Assembly: GCF_937997535.1 (NCBI RefSeq)
Contig: NZ_CALKTT010000090.1
Coordinates: forward strand, 1 to 31,033
Direction of reading: 5' to 3'
DNA: 31,033 nt
Source: an uncultured Campylobacter sp.
Lineage (GTDB): Bacteria; Campylobacterota; Campylobacteria; Campylobacterales; Campylobacteraceae
Shown here: one piece after another, positions 1-7,343 of the stretch
How the letters are laid out: each line of letters starts with the position of its first letter
Position numbering within the stretch: the stretch's first letter is position 1
Made by a program: the position numbers and the translations under genes
The notes under the pieces: generated by a model
The model's input: the letters and a program-made list of their open reading frames with translations, nothing else
Databases searched by the model: none
Told to the model about the DNA's origin: nothing

Positions 1-431
1 CCCGCTACGGCGGAATTTTAAGCTTAGAGTTTTGAATTTATCCTTAAATTTGGGGCGTGCGAGCCATAAATTTAAAGCGTGGGCTAAATTTAAACTCGCA
101 AGCTTGCGGTATTTTTACGCTGCCGCATACATAGCGCGTAAAATTTTAAGCCTCGCTCGGCGCAAAAACGACGTAAAATTTCAAATTTCGGCTAAATTTT
201 AAAATTTCGTGGTATCGCCGCGCTAAAACGGCGCAGAATTTTAAAATTTAAAGCTTTGCGTTCCGCGAGCTGTTTTGACGGCGTGAAAGCAGTACAAAAT
301 TTAAAATTTATGGACAGCGGAAAAGATCGTGCAGAAGCAAAGCGGGCGGCCTAAGCAAGCAAAATTTTAAACTACGGCTCTATGAAATTTCACAGTGGCG
401 CACTGCAAATAGGCTATCGCAAAGTCTGGTT
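1..431. other. Non-coding spacer downstream of hemE, dense in RAATTY words
   Basis: No credible gene is visible on either strand. The stretch is made of short GC-rich segments separated by AAATTT-type words. By hand I count about 16 RAATTY sites (AAATTT, GAATTT and variants) in 431 bases, against under one expected by base composition. It lies 3' of hemE. I see no clear hairpin followed by a T-tract for hemE. Confidence 0.7.
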
Positions 432-1478
432 TTAGCGCGCACTTAGCTCGTGCACCAGATCCACCAGATATTTGGCGTTTTGCACGCTCACGTCGGGCAA
501 AATCCCATGGCCTAGATTAAAGATATGCGCCGCACCCTTCATCGCTGCTAAAATCTCGCGCACGCCCGATTCTATCGCGCCGCGATCGTATAGCCGCATC
601 GGCTCCAGGTTGCCCTGAAGCGCAAATTTGCCCCCGAGCTGCTCGCGCGCAAGCTCAATCGGAGTGCTCCAATCCACGCCCCATACGTCAAAGCTCGCCT
701 CGCCTCGCTGCGCCGCAATACGGCTCAACCGCGACATCTGCGCGCCCGTGCCCTTGGCAAAGACGATGAGCGGGATATGCGGGAATTTCGCTTTTAAAAA
801 TTCCGTGATTTCCAAGATGTATCGCCAGCCGAACTCCTCATACGCGCTCGGCTCCAGCGCGCCCGCCCAGCTATCAAATATCTGCACCGCATCGACGCCC
901 GAGCCGATCTGGCGCGCCAGATAAAGCTTCGTCGCCTCTGTAACGAGGCGCAAAATTTCATGCAGAAGCTGCGGATTTTCGTAGAGCATCCTTTTGCAAA
1001 CGGCGTAATTTTTGCTGCCGCCGCCCTCGATCATATAGGTAGCGATCGTCCATGGCGCGCCGCAAAAGCCGATGAGCGCTTTATCCGCGGCAAGGCGCGA
1101 GCGAGTAAGTGAGATCGTATCATAAACGTATCCGAGCTCCGCCGCGGCCTTTTGCGGATCAAGGCGCGTCAGATCGCCCTGGGAGCGGATCGGATCGCTA
1201 AATTTCGGCCCCTCGCCTGCTTCAAAGCGCAGATCCATCCCCATCTGCATCGGCACGACCAAGATATCGCTAAAAAGTATCGCTGCATCGACGCCCAAAA
1301 TCTCTACGGGCTGGATCGTTACCTCGCTAGCAGCGCGGTAGTCGCGGCACAGGCTCAAAAAATTGCCCGCCCTCTCGCGCACCGCCATATATTGCGGCAG
1401 GTAGCGCCCCGCCTGGCGCATCATCCAAATGGGAGTGTATGGGGTCTCTTTGCCGAAGCATGCGTCGATGAAAACCAT
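432..1478 (-). CDS. hemE: Uroporphyrinogen decarboxylase
   Basis: HemE removes the four acetate carboxyl groups of uroporphyrinogen III to give coproporphyrinogen III, a cytosolic step of haem synthesis. The 348 residues match the usual family length. The N-terminal signature PIWMMRQAGRYLPQY (residues 16-30) contains the conserved substrate-binding arginine segment. The GFCGAPWTIATYMIEG block (near residue 137), FDSWAGAL (near 202) and the C-terminal NLGHGILPDV are further family hallmarks. The ATG at 1476-1478 is preceded by AAAGGATAAAA, and this ribosome site overlaps the last codons of the upstream UPF0114 gene. Only two bases separate that gene's stop from this ATG, so the two are almost certainly co-transcribed and coupled. 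Nothing looks unusual in the protein. Confidence 0.97.
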   Translation of the reverse strand: MVFIDACFGKETPYTPIWMMRQAGRYLPQYMAVRERAGNFLSLCRDYRAASEVTIQPVEILGVDAAILFSDILVVPMQMGMDLRFEAGEGPKFSDPIRSQGDLTRLDPQKAAAELGYVYDTISLTRSRLAADKALIGFCGAPWTIATYMIEGGGSKNYAVCKRMLYENPQLLHEILRLVTEATKLYLARQIGSGVDAVQIFDSWAGALEPSAYEEFGWRYILEITEFLKAKFPHIPLIVFAKGTGAQMSRLSRIAAQRGEASFDVWGVDWSTPIELAREQLGGKFALQGNLEPMRLYDRGAIESGVREILAAMKGAAHIFNLGHGILPDVSVQNAKYLVDLVHELSAR

Positions 1479-1480
1479 TT

Positions 1481-1972
1481 TTATCCTTTAAATTTACTCA
1501 AAATATACAAAGCCAAACAAACCGCAAAGATAGCCCCTGCGAGCAAAAGCATATCCAAAGGGGTAGTAAAATCGGTGTGCAAAATTCGCTTGAAAAAATC
1601 CACTACGAGCACCATTATGATGACGCTACCGAGTTTGTGCTTCAGCTCATCCAGCGAGGCGATCTTTAAAACTTGTAAATTTAGATCCACAAACTCGTCG
1701 ATAAACAGCTCATAAATTCCAAATACAAAGATTAGCAGTACTATAGCGACTAGATACAGATCAATCGCCGTTATTATCTCGCTTAAAATATCGATGTAAA
1801 GCGTTCCCTCGCTCTGCGGGGCTAGGAAAAATTCTACGATTTTATAGAGCGCCGAGCCGATTTCGTAGCTTGCCATCACAAATATCGCCGCGCCTGCCGC
1901 GATGCAAAAAAGCACTGGCAGGAGAGTTAAAAATTTGCTGCAAAGTAAAAATTTTTCAAATATAGCTTTCAT
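1481..1972 (-). CDS. UPF0114 (YqhA-type) inner-membrane protein
   Basis: A 163-residue membrane protein with hydrophobic segments at about residues 12-35, 66-90, 114-130 and 137-157. The central block IDLYLVAIVLLIFVFGIYELF, followed by LKIASLDELKHKLGSVIIM, is the hallmark of the UPF0114/YqhA family, whose biochemical function is not established. Length is normal. The ATG at 1970-1972 follows an AAGGAAG ribosome site. It is the first gene of a two-gene unit with hemE, two bases apart. A shared role in haem synthesis cannot be deduced from this spacing. Family assignment is from recognised motifs. Confidence 0.85.
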   Translation of the reverse strand: MKAIFEKFLLCSKFLTLLPVLFCIAAGAAIFVMASYEIGSALYKIVEFFLAPQSEGTLYIDILSEIITAIDLYLVAIVLLIFVFGIYELFIDEFVDLNLQVLKIASLDELKHKLGSVIIMVLVVDFFKRILHTDFTTPLDMLLLAGAIFAVCLALYILSKFKG

Positions 1973-2277
1973 TTCTTCCTTAAATTTTAATTCGAGATTA
2001 GCCGCTCCGCAAGCGGACGTATAAATTTAAAAGCCGCTCTATGCCGAAGTGTTCGTTTAAATTTACGTTCGTTTGCAATCGCGTAAATTTACCCCATTTA
2101 GTCGCGTCCCTTTGAGTCTATTTAAATTTTGCGCCAGGTTAAAGGCGCAAAATTTCAGCTCGCGGTCTTAAATTTTAACTAGACCAATTTGCAAATTTAT
2201 TCGCACGGTCTCGGTGCCGAAACCGCGCGCGCAACCGTATCCGCGCACAAAGGCTCGGCAACTCTGCTAAATTTATC
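1973..2277. other. Spacer between asd and the UPF0114-hemE unit
   Basis: No gene is supported here. It is the 3' region of asd and the 5' region of the UPF0114-hemE unit. It holds a small GC-rich dyad near 2006-2017 (TCCGC-AA-GCGGA) and the stronger inverted repeat listed separately. Confidence 0.5.
2124..2155 (-). terminator. Perfect 12-bp inverted repeat, possible terminator after asd
   Basis: Arms AAATTTTGCGCC (2124-2135) and GGCGCAAAATTT (2144-2155) are exact reverse complements with an 8-base loop. The repeat lies about 120 bases downstream of the asd stop, in the right place to end the asd operon. There is no pure T-tract after the stem, so termination is plausible but unproven. Each arm carries an AAATTT word. 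Confidence 0.5.
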
Positions 2278-3309
2278 TTACTTGTCTTGTTGCATATCGA
2301 TCCAGCGAAGCGCGATGCGCACGGCGTTTGTCGCCGCTCCGACGCGGATCTGATCTGCGCTGCACCAAAGATGCAGAATTTTATCATCGAAATTGTCCCT
2401 GCGGAGCCTGCCGACGTAGGTTTCGTTCGTGTCGCTCGAAAGCAGCGGCATCGGGTACTCGTTTTTGCTCGGATCGTCTGCAAGCACGATGCTAGGCGCA
2501 TTTCTTAAAATTTCGCGCACGCGGCTAATCTCAAAATCTTTTTTAAATTTTATCGTGATCGCCTCGCTGTGGCTGCGAAGCACCGGCACGCGCACGCAGG
2601 TAGCCGAAACGGCGAAGTTTTTATGCAAAATTTTCTGCGTTTCGTTCACCATCTTCATCTCCTCTTTGGTGTAGTCGTTGTCCAAAAAGACGTCGATGTG
2701 CGGGATGACGTTAAATGCTAGCTGGTGCGCGAAAACTTTAGGTTTGCACTCATCAAGCTTAAATTCAAAGAATTTTTGCAGCTGAAACACGAGCTCCTCC
2801 ATGCCCTCTTTGCCTGCACCGCTGGCGGCTTGGTAGGTGCTTACGTCCACGCGCTCTATTTCAAACGCATCATCAAGCGGCTTTAAAATTTGAACCATCT
2901 GGATGGTCGAGCAGTTCGGATTAGCGATGATGCCCGTCTCTTTCCACAGCTCGATATCCTGCGGGTTGCACTCGGGCACTACGAGCGGAACGTCCTCTTG
3001 CATGCGAAAGTGGCTCGTGTTGTCGATCACCACCGCGCCGCTTGCTGCAGCAAATGGCACATAGTGCGCCGAAATGGAGCCGCCCGCGCTAAAAAACGCT
3101 ATGTCGATCTCGTTTTCGTCGAAGGTGCTGTCGGTAAGCTCCTTCACGACGTATTCTTTACCGCGGAATTCCACCTTCTCGCCCGCGCTCTTTGCGCTTG
3201 CAAGCGGCAGTATATCCTTTACAGGGAAGTTCATCTCGTCTAAGACGCGCAAAATCTCCTCGCCTACGGCGCCAGTAGCGCCTACGATGGCGATATTATA
3301 ACTACTCAT
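2278..3309 (-). CDS. asd: Aspartate-semialdehyde dehydrogenase
   Basis: Asd reduces aspartyl-4-phosphate to aspartate semialdehyde with NADPH. This is the branch point to lysine and diaminopimelate (cell wall), threonine and methionine. The 343 residues match the family. The N-terminal nucleotide loop is GATGAVG (residues 10-16). The catalytic cysteine is Cys133 in NPNCSTIQ, and the active-site histidine is His247 in RSHSEA. The start ATG (3307-3309) lies inside the end of gyrA (8-base overlap) and is preceded by a very strong AGGAGGAG site within the last gyrA codons. This implies translational coupling to gyrA. Confidence 0.97.
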   Translation of the reverse strand: MSSYNIAIVGATGAVGEEILRVLDEMNFPVKDILPLASAKSAGEKVEFRGKEYVVKELTDSTFDENEIDIAFFSAGGSISAHYVPFAAASGAVVIDNTSHFRMQEDVPLVVPECNPQDIELWKETGIIANPNCSTIQMVQILKPLDDAFEIERVDVSTYQAASGAGKEGMEELVFQLQKFFEFKLDECKPKVFAHQLAFNVIPHIDVFLDNDYTKEEMKMVNETQKILHKNFAVSATCVRVPVLRSHSEAITIKFKKDFEISRVREILRNAPSIVLADDPSKNEYPMPLLSSDTNETYVGRLRRDNFDDKILHLWCSADQIRVGAATNAVRIALRWIDMQQDK

Positions 3310-6046
3310 CCTCTCCTCCTTTTAAAATTTCATCGCTAGGGCCGTCGCTCTGCGAATTTTTACTATCCAAATTTGAATTTAATAAATTTTCATCCTGCGC
3401 AAGCTCGTCCGCTTCGCCCTCGTCGCCCTCCTCGGCTTTCGGGCAGGTCGCGATGCTCACGACGTCGTCGCCCTCGACATTTACGACGATGACGCCGCTG
3501 GTGTTGCGGCCCGCTTTGCGGATGCTTTGCATATCGACGCGGATCATCTTGCCGCTGGTGGTTAGCGCCATTAGATCCATCTCCTCATCGACCATCACGA
3601 CGCCGATGAGCTCTCCCGTGCGGTTGGTGAGCTTCATGCAGATGACGCCCTTGCCGCCGCGATTTGTTAGACGATACTCGCTCGCGGTCGTGCGCTTGCC
3701 GATACCCTTTTGGCTCACGCTTAAAATTTCTTGCATATCGCTTAGAATAAACGCGGCGCCGATAACCTCGTCGCCTTTCTCTTTAAATTTAATCCCCTTT
3801 ACGCCGCGAGCGATGCGCCCCATCTGGCGAATTTTATTTAAATTAAATTTAAGGCACATTCCCTTTTTCGTAGCGATGAAGAGCATATTTTCGTTGGCGC
3901 TTTGCGGCTCGCCATCTTGAGTGCCCTCGCCTTGCGAAATTTCATCTGAAATTTCATCCTCGCTTCCCTCTAAAATATCCTGTTCGGTCTGCTCTAAAAC
4001 TTCCTCAGCCTCGCCGCCGTCCAGATCGTCGCCGCTTAGAGCGCCTCCTTTGTAGTTTTGCATCTCCTCGGCGCTGTTTGGAGCGATGAGCGCAGTCACC
4101 AGCGTATCGTCCTCATCTAGGCTGATAGCGCGGATGCCAAGCGAGCGGATGTTTTTAAACTCGCTTAAATTCGTACGTTTTACTATGCCGTTGCGAGTGA
4201 AAAATACGAGCGACTTGCTCGGATCAAAATCGGTCGTAGGGATGATCGCCATAATCTTTTCGTCCGCGCCGAGTTGGATTAAATTTACGACCGCCTTGCC
4301 CTTTGCGGTGCGCGAGCCCTCCGGAATTTTATAGACCTTAAGCCAGTAAAGCTGCCCGCGGTCGGTGATAAACATAAGCGTATCATGGGTGTTGGACGTA
4401 AAAAAGCTCTCGATGAAGTCATCGTCGTACGTCGTAACAGCCACGCGCCCCTTGCCGCCGCGCTTTTGCTTCTCGTAAGTCTTGCTAGGCACGCGCTTGA
4501 TGTAGCCGCGGTGAGTGATCGTAACGACCATATTTTCATTCGCGATAAGATCTTCGATGTCGATATCTTCGTAGTCATCGACGATTTCGGTGATGCGCGG
4601 GCATTTAAATTTATCCTTGATCTCCAAAAGCTCATCTTTGATGATCCCTTCGATTAGCTCCTCGCTCTTTAAGATCGCATCAAGCCGCTTTATCTCGGCT
4701 AAAATTTCTTTTAGCTCCTCCTCGATCTTTTCGCGCTCAAGCCCCGTTAAACGGCTTAGCCTCATATCCAAAATCGCGCCTGATTGCGCCTCGCTGAGGC
4801 CGAATCTGCTCATTAAATTTTCGCGTGCGACGTTGGTATCGGCGGAGTTTCTAATCACATCAATTACTTCGTCGATATTATCTAGCGCAATCTTTAAGCC
4901 CTCTAAGATGTGCGCTCTAGCGCGCGCTTTTTGAAGCTCAAAAATTGTACGGCGGATGATGACGGTTTTTCTATGGTTCAAAAACAGCTTCAAAAGCTCT
5001 ATCAGCGTGAAAATCTTCGGCTCTTTGCCGTCGATTGCAAGCATTATCACGCCGAAGGTCGCCTCCATCGTGGTTTGCTTAAATAGATTATTCAGCACGA
5101 TCTCGCTCATCGCGTCGCGCTTAAGCTCGATTACTACGCGAATTCCGTCGCGATCGCTCTCGTCGCGCACTTCGGAGATCCCTTCGATCTGCTTTTCTTT
5201 TACGAGATCTGCGATCTGCTCGATCAGGCGCGCCTTATTGGTTTGATACGGCAGCTCGTCGATTACGATGACATCTTTACTAGCTTTTTTTTCGATATGG
5301 GTTTTAGCGCGAATTTTAACGCGCCCTCTGCCCGTTTTATACGCTTCGATGATCCCCTTTTTGCCGTAGATTATGCCGCCGGTCGGAAAATCAGGGCCCT
5401 TGATCTCGCCCATTATCTCCTCTAGGCTTGCGTTTTTATTCTCAAGTAGTATCAAAAGACCGCCCACGAGCTCATCTAGGCTGTGCGGCGGGATATTCGT
5501 CGCCATTCCAACGGCGATTCCGCTCGAGCCGTTAAGCAGCAAATTCGGCACGCGCGCAGGCAGGACGTCGGGTTCGTTCAGGCTCTCGTCGTAGTTCGGT
5601 ACGAAATCGACCGTCTCTTTATCTAGGTCTTTTAAAAGCTCCTCGGCTAGCGGCGTCATACGCGCTTCGGTGTACCTCATCGCCGCCGCGCCGTCGCCGT
5701 CGATCGATCCGAAGTTACCCTGCCCGTCCACGGAAGGAATTCTCATCGAAAAGCTCTGCGCCATTCGCACGAGCGCATCGTAAACAGCGATATCGCCGTG
5801 CGGATGGTATTTACCGATGACATCGCCTACGATACGAGCGGATTTTTTGTAAGGCTGGCGAGAGCCCACGCCAAGATCGTTCATCGCATATAAAATTCGC
5901 CTATGCACCGGCTTTAGACCGTCTCTGGCGTCCGGCAGCGCACGACCGATGATAACGCTCATCGAGTAATCAAGATAGCTCGTCTTGATCGATTCTTCAA
6001 CGTCGATATCGATGATCTCCTGATTTTCAAACATATTTGATTGCAT
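3302..6046 (-). CDS. gyrA: DNA gyrase subunit A
   Basis: This is the DNA-cleaving subunit of gyrase, which introduces negative supercoils with GyrB. There are 914 residues. The breakage-reunion domain starts LDYSMSVIIGRALPDARDG (near residue 25) and the catalytic tyrosine is Tyr125 in AAMRYTE. The GyrA box QKRGGKG (527-533) begins the C-terminal beta-pinwheel. A strongly acidic, low-complexity loop fills about residues 657-718, a variable region of the pinwheel. In the quinolone-resistance region HPHGDIAVYD (81-90), residue 86 is Ile (codon ATC at 5789-5791). C. jejuni wild type has Thr86, and Thr86Ile is its main fluoroquinolone-resistance change. Asp90 is intact. The gene sits 38 bases after comF/ctsW and overlaps asd. 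Confidence 0.98.
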   Translation of the reverse strand: MQSNMFENQEIIDIDVEESIKTSYLDYSMSVIIGRALPDARDGLKPVHRRILYAMNDLGVGSRQPYKKSARIVGDVIGKYHPHGDIAVYDALVRMAQSFSMRIPSVDGQGNFGSIDGDGAAAMRYTEARMTPLAEELLKDLDKETVDFVPNYDESLNEPDVLPARVPNLLLNGSSGIAVGMATNIPPHSLDELVGGLLILLENKNASLEEIMGEIKGPDFPTGGIIYGKKGIIEAYKTGRGRVKIRAKTHIEKKASKDVIVIDELPYQTNKARLIEQIADLVKEKQIEGISEVRDESDRDGIRVVIELKRDAMSEIVLNNLFKQTTMEATFGVIMLAIDGKEPKIFTLIELLKLFLNHRKTVIIRRTIFELQKARARAHILEGLKIALDNIDEVIDVIRNSADTNVARENLMSRFGLSEAQSGAILDMRLSRLTGLEREKIEEELKEILAEIKRLDAILKSEELIEGIIKDELLEIKDKFKCPRITEIVDDYEDIDIEDLIANENMVVTITHRGYIKRVPSKTYEKQKRGGKGRVAVTTYDDDFIESFFTSNTHDTLMFITDRGQLYWLKVYKIPEGSRTAKGKAVVNLIQLGADEKIMAIIPTTDFDPSKSLVFFTRNGIVKRTNLSEFKNIRSLGIRAISLDEDDTLVTALIAPNSAEEMQNYKGGALSGDDLDGGEAEEVLEQTEQDILEGSEDEISDEISQGEGTQDGEPQSANENMLFIATKKGMCLKFNLNKIRQMGRIARGVKGIKFKEKGDEVIGAAFILSDMQEILSVSQKGIGKRTTASEYRLTNRGGKGVICMKLTNRTGELIGVVMVDEEMDLMALTTSGKMIRVDMQSIRKAGRNTSGVIVVNVEGDDVVSIATCPKAEEGDEGEADELAQDENLLNSNLDSKNSQSDGPSDEILKGGEDE

Positions 6047-6084
6047 AAATATCCTTTTAAATTTTAAAGCGCGATTATAGCGAA

Positions 6085-6702
6085 TTATTCTTTTGCATTA
6101 GCTAAAACCAAGCCGCACACGGGCATAAAGCCGCCATCGATCAAGCTCTCGCGCGCTTGCAGCATGCTAAGACCCGAGGTGATGATGTCGTCTACCATGA
6201 TCACGGGGAATTGCGGCGGGGTTAAAATTTTAAAATTTCGCTTGTGTTTTAGGCGAAATTCCAAACTCTGCCCGGTGTATTTGACGCGGTTTTGCGCGCG
6301 TAGGCAGTGAAATTTTGGCTCCACGAGTTCGCTTTTTAGCGCGCGAGCTAAAATCGCCGTGTGCGAATAGCCGCTGCGAGCGTCATCATCCAGCGGCACG
6401 GCGTTAAATTTAAAAATTCCGTCCGTTTTAAATGCTTCGTAATTTTGCGGATTTGCTGAAATTTCGCGCCGCAGATGAAGCGGGAATTTCGCTAGGCTTA
6501 AAGAAGCTATGCGCGCAAGCACCGCAGCGCCGTATTCGTGATGTTTAGAAAGTATAAGCTCTCGAATTTCGGAGTAGCCATAGTAGTAAAATACGCTAAA
6601 GTCCTCCACCTGCCGCATACTTAGGCGGCATTCGGCTAAATTTGCGGCGCAGGCGGCGCAGATCGTGCGCAGGCTAAACGCGCCGCAATTTACGCAGCGC
6701 AT
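6085..6702 (-). CDS. ctsW: ComF/CtsW-type phosphoribosyltransferase-family protein
   Basis: A 205-residue ComF-family protein. It has an N-terminal zinc-ribbon-like pair (CVNC at 3-6, CAAC at 15-18) and a C-terminal phosphoribosyltransferase fold with the PRPP-loop motif VIMVDDIITSG (167-177). ComF proteins are needed for natural transformation at the stage of DNA entry into the cytoplasm. From memory, the C. jejuni gene at the matching position beside gyrA is ctsW, a transformation gene, which supports the symbol. The exact biochemical role is unknown. The ATG (6700-6702) directly abuts the TAG stop of the upstream lipoprotein gene, so it is an operon member. The family call is secure; orthology to ctsW is inference from position. 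Confidence 0.85.
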   Translation of the reverse strand: MRCVNCGAFSLRTICAACAANLAECRLSMRQVEDFSVFYYYGYSEIRELILSKHHEYGAAVLARIASLSLAKFPLHLRREISANPQNYEAFKTDGIFKFNAVPLDDDARSGYSHTAILARALKSELVEPKFHCLRAQNRVKYTGQSLEFRLKHKRNFKILTPPQFPVIMVDDIITSGLSMLQARESLIDGGFMPVCGLVLANAKE

Positions 6703-7251
6703 CTAAAGCGTCAAGATGATTTGATCGGCGGATTTTTTGACGATGTCGCCAAGCAAGCTTTGCACAAAAGGATTAAGCGATCTAGCGGTGCGAAGCGCGG
6801 TAAATTGGCTCTGATCCTGCGAAACGCGCTTGGTCGTAGTTTTGTTGCCCTGCACGATAGAGATCGCAACCTCGCCTCTTGCGCTCATATTTTCCTTTGA
6901 GTAGCCGTTGATCGCTGCCGAGATGCTTCTAATATTTACGGTTACGATATTCGGGCTTGCTGGATCGATCCTTACGCCGCGAGCCTCAAGCTCCGCGCGC
7001 AAAGCCTTGTCGAACCACGCCGAGAGATTGTTTTTTAAAAGCACCTCATCAACCAGCTTGCCGTCGTTATCGTTGATGACGGCGATTACCATCTGATTTT
7101 CGCGCTGATCGTTGATCGCGTTGATATTTACCGACTTGCCGCTTACGGTCTGATCGGCCTTAGAAAGATACGGATTTAGGCTGATGACGCTGCTGGTTTG
7201 CGAGCAGGCGACAAAAAATAGCGCAAATACGCCGATTAAAAATTTTTTCAT
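6703..7251 (-). CDS. mapA: MapA/YajG-family outer-membrane lipoprotein
   Basis: A 182-residue lipoprotein. I start it at the ATG 7249-7251, because AAAGGATCAAA lies just upstream and translation then begins directly with a signal peptide (MKKFLIGVFALFFVAC, lipidated Cys16). A longer in-frame start at 7281 has no ribosome site and would overlap the promoter. The mature part begins with an SLNPYLSKADQ segment typical of YajG-type lipoproteins (Lipoprotein_16). From memory, C. jejuni mapA occupies the same place upstream of the comF/ctsW-gyrA genes, so MapA is the likely ortholog. Function is poorly defined; it is probably an outer-membrane or periplasmic surface lipoprotein. It is the first gene of the operon. 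Confidence 0.75.
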   Translation of the reverse strand: MKKFLIGVFALFFVACSQTSSVISLNPYLSKADQTVSGKSVNINAINDQRENQMVIAVINDNDGKLVDEVLLKNNLSAWFDKALRAELEARGVRIDPASPNIVTVNIRSISAAINGYSKENMSARGEVAISIVQGNKTTTKRVSQDQSQFTALRTARSLNPFVQSLLGDIVKKSADQIILTL

Positions 7252-7279
7252 TTTGATCCTTTTTCTGAAATTCGGGCGC

Positions 7280-7285
7280 ATTGTA
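7280..7285 (-). promoter_or_regulatory. Extended -10 promoter of the mapA-ctsW-gyrA-asd operon
   Basis: On the minus strand the sequence reads TGCTACAAT, an extended -10 (TGn plus TACAAT) preceded by an AT-rich stretch. It ends 29 bases before the lipoprotein ATG at 7251, predicting a leader of about 20 bases. Campylobacter sigma-70 promoters often lack a clear -35, so the AT-rich upstream region fits. Confidence 0.6.
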
Positions 7286-7316
7286 GCACTAAATTTAAAA
7301 TTTATAGATTTTTTTG

Positions 7317-7322
7317 TATCAT
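7317..7322 (+). promoter_or_regulatory. Possible -10 of dnaX
   Basis: TATCAT follows a run of seven T on the plus strand, 21 bases before the proposed TTG start of dnaX. It is divergent from the lipoprotein promoter about 35 bases away. The leader would be very short. Confidence 0.35.
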
Positions 7323-7343
7323 TGCAAGATCAAAGGAGAAATT

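Noticed and set aside
2175..2501. Arg/Ser-rich open frame overlapping the end of asd
   Set aside because: It is an alternate-frame shadow of asd with no ribosome site and unnatural composition.
7252..7281. Longer start for the MapA/YajG-like lipoprotein (ATG at 7281)
   Set aside because: It lacks a ribosome site, overlaps the likely -10, and would put a charged leader before the lipoprotein signal.
7314..7343. ATG start of dnaX at 7314
   Set aside because: No ribosome site precedes it. The TTG at 7344 has AAAGGAG at correct spacing and matches the usual DnaX N-terminus.
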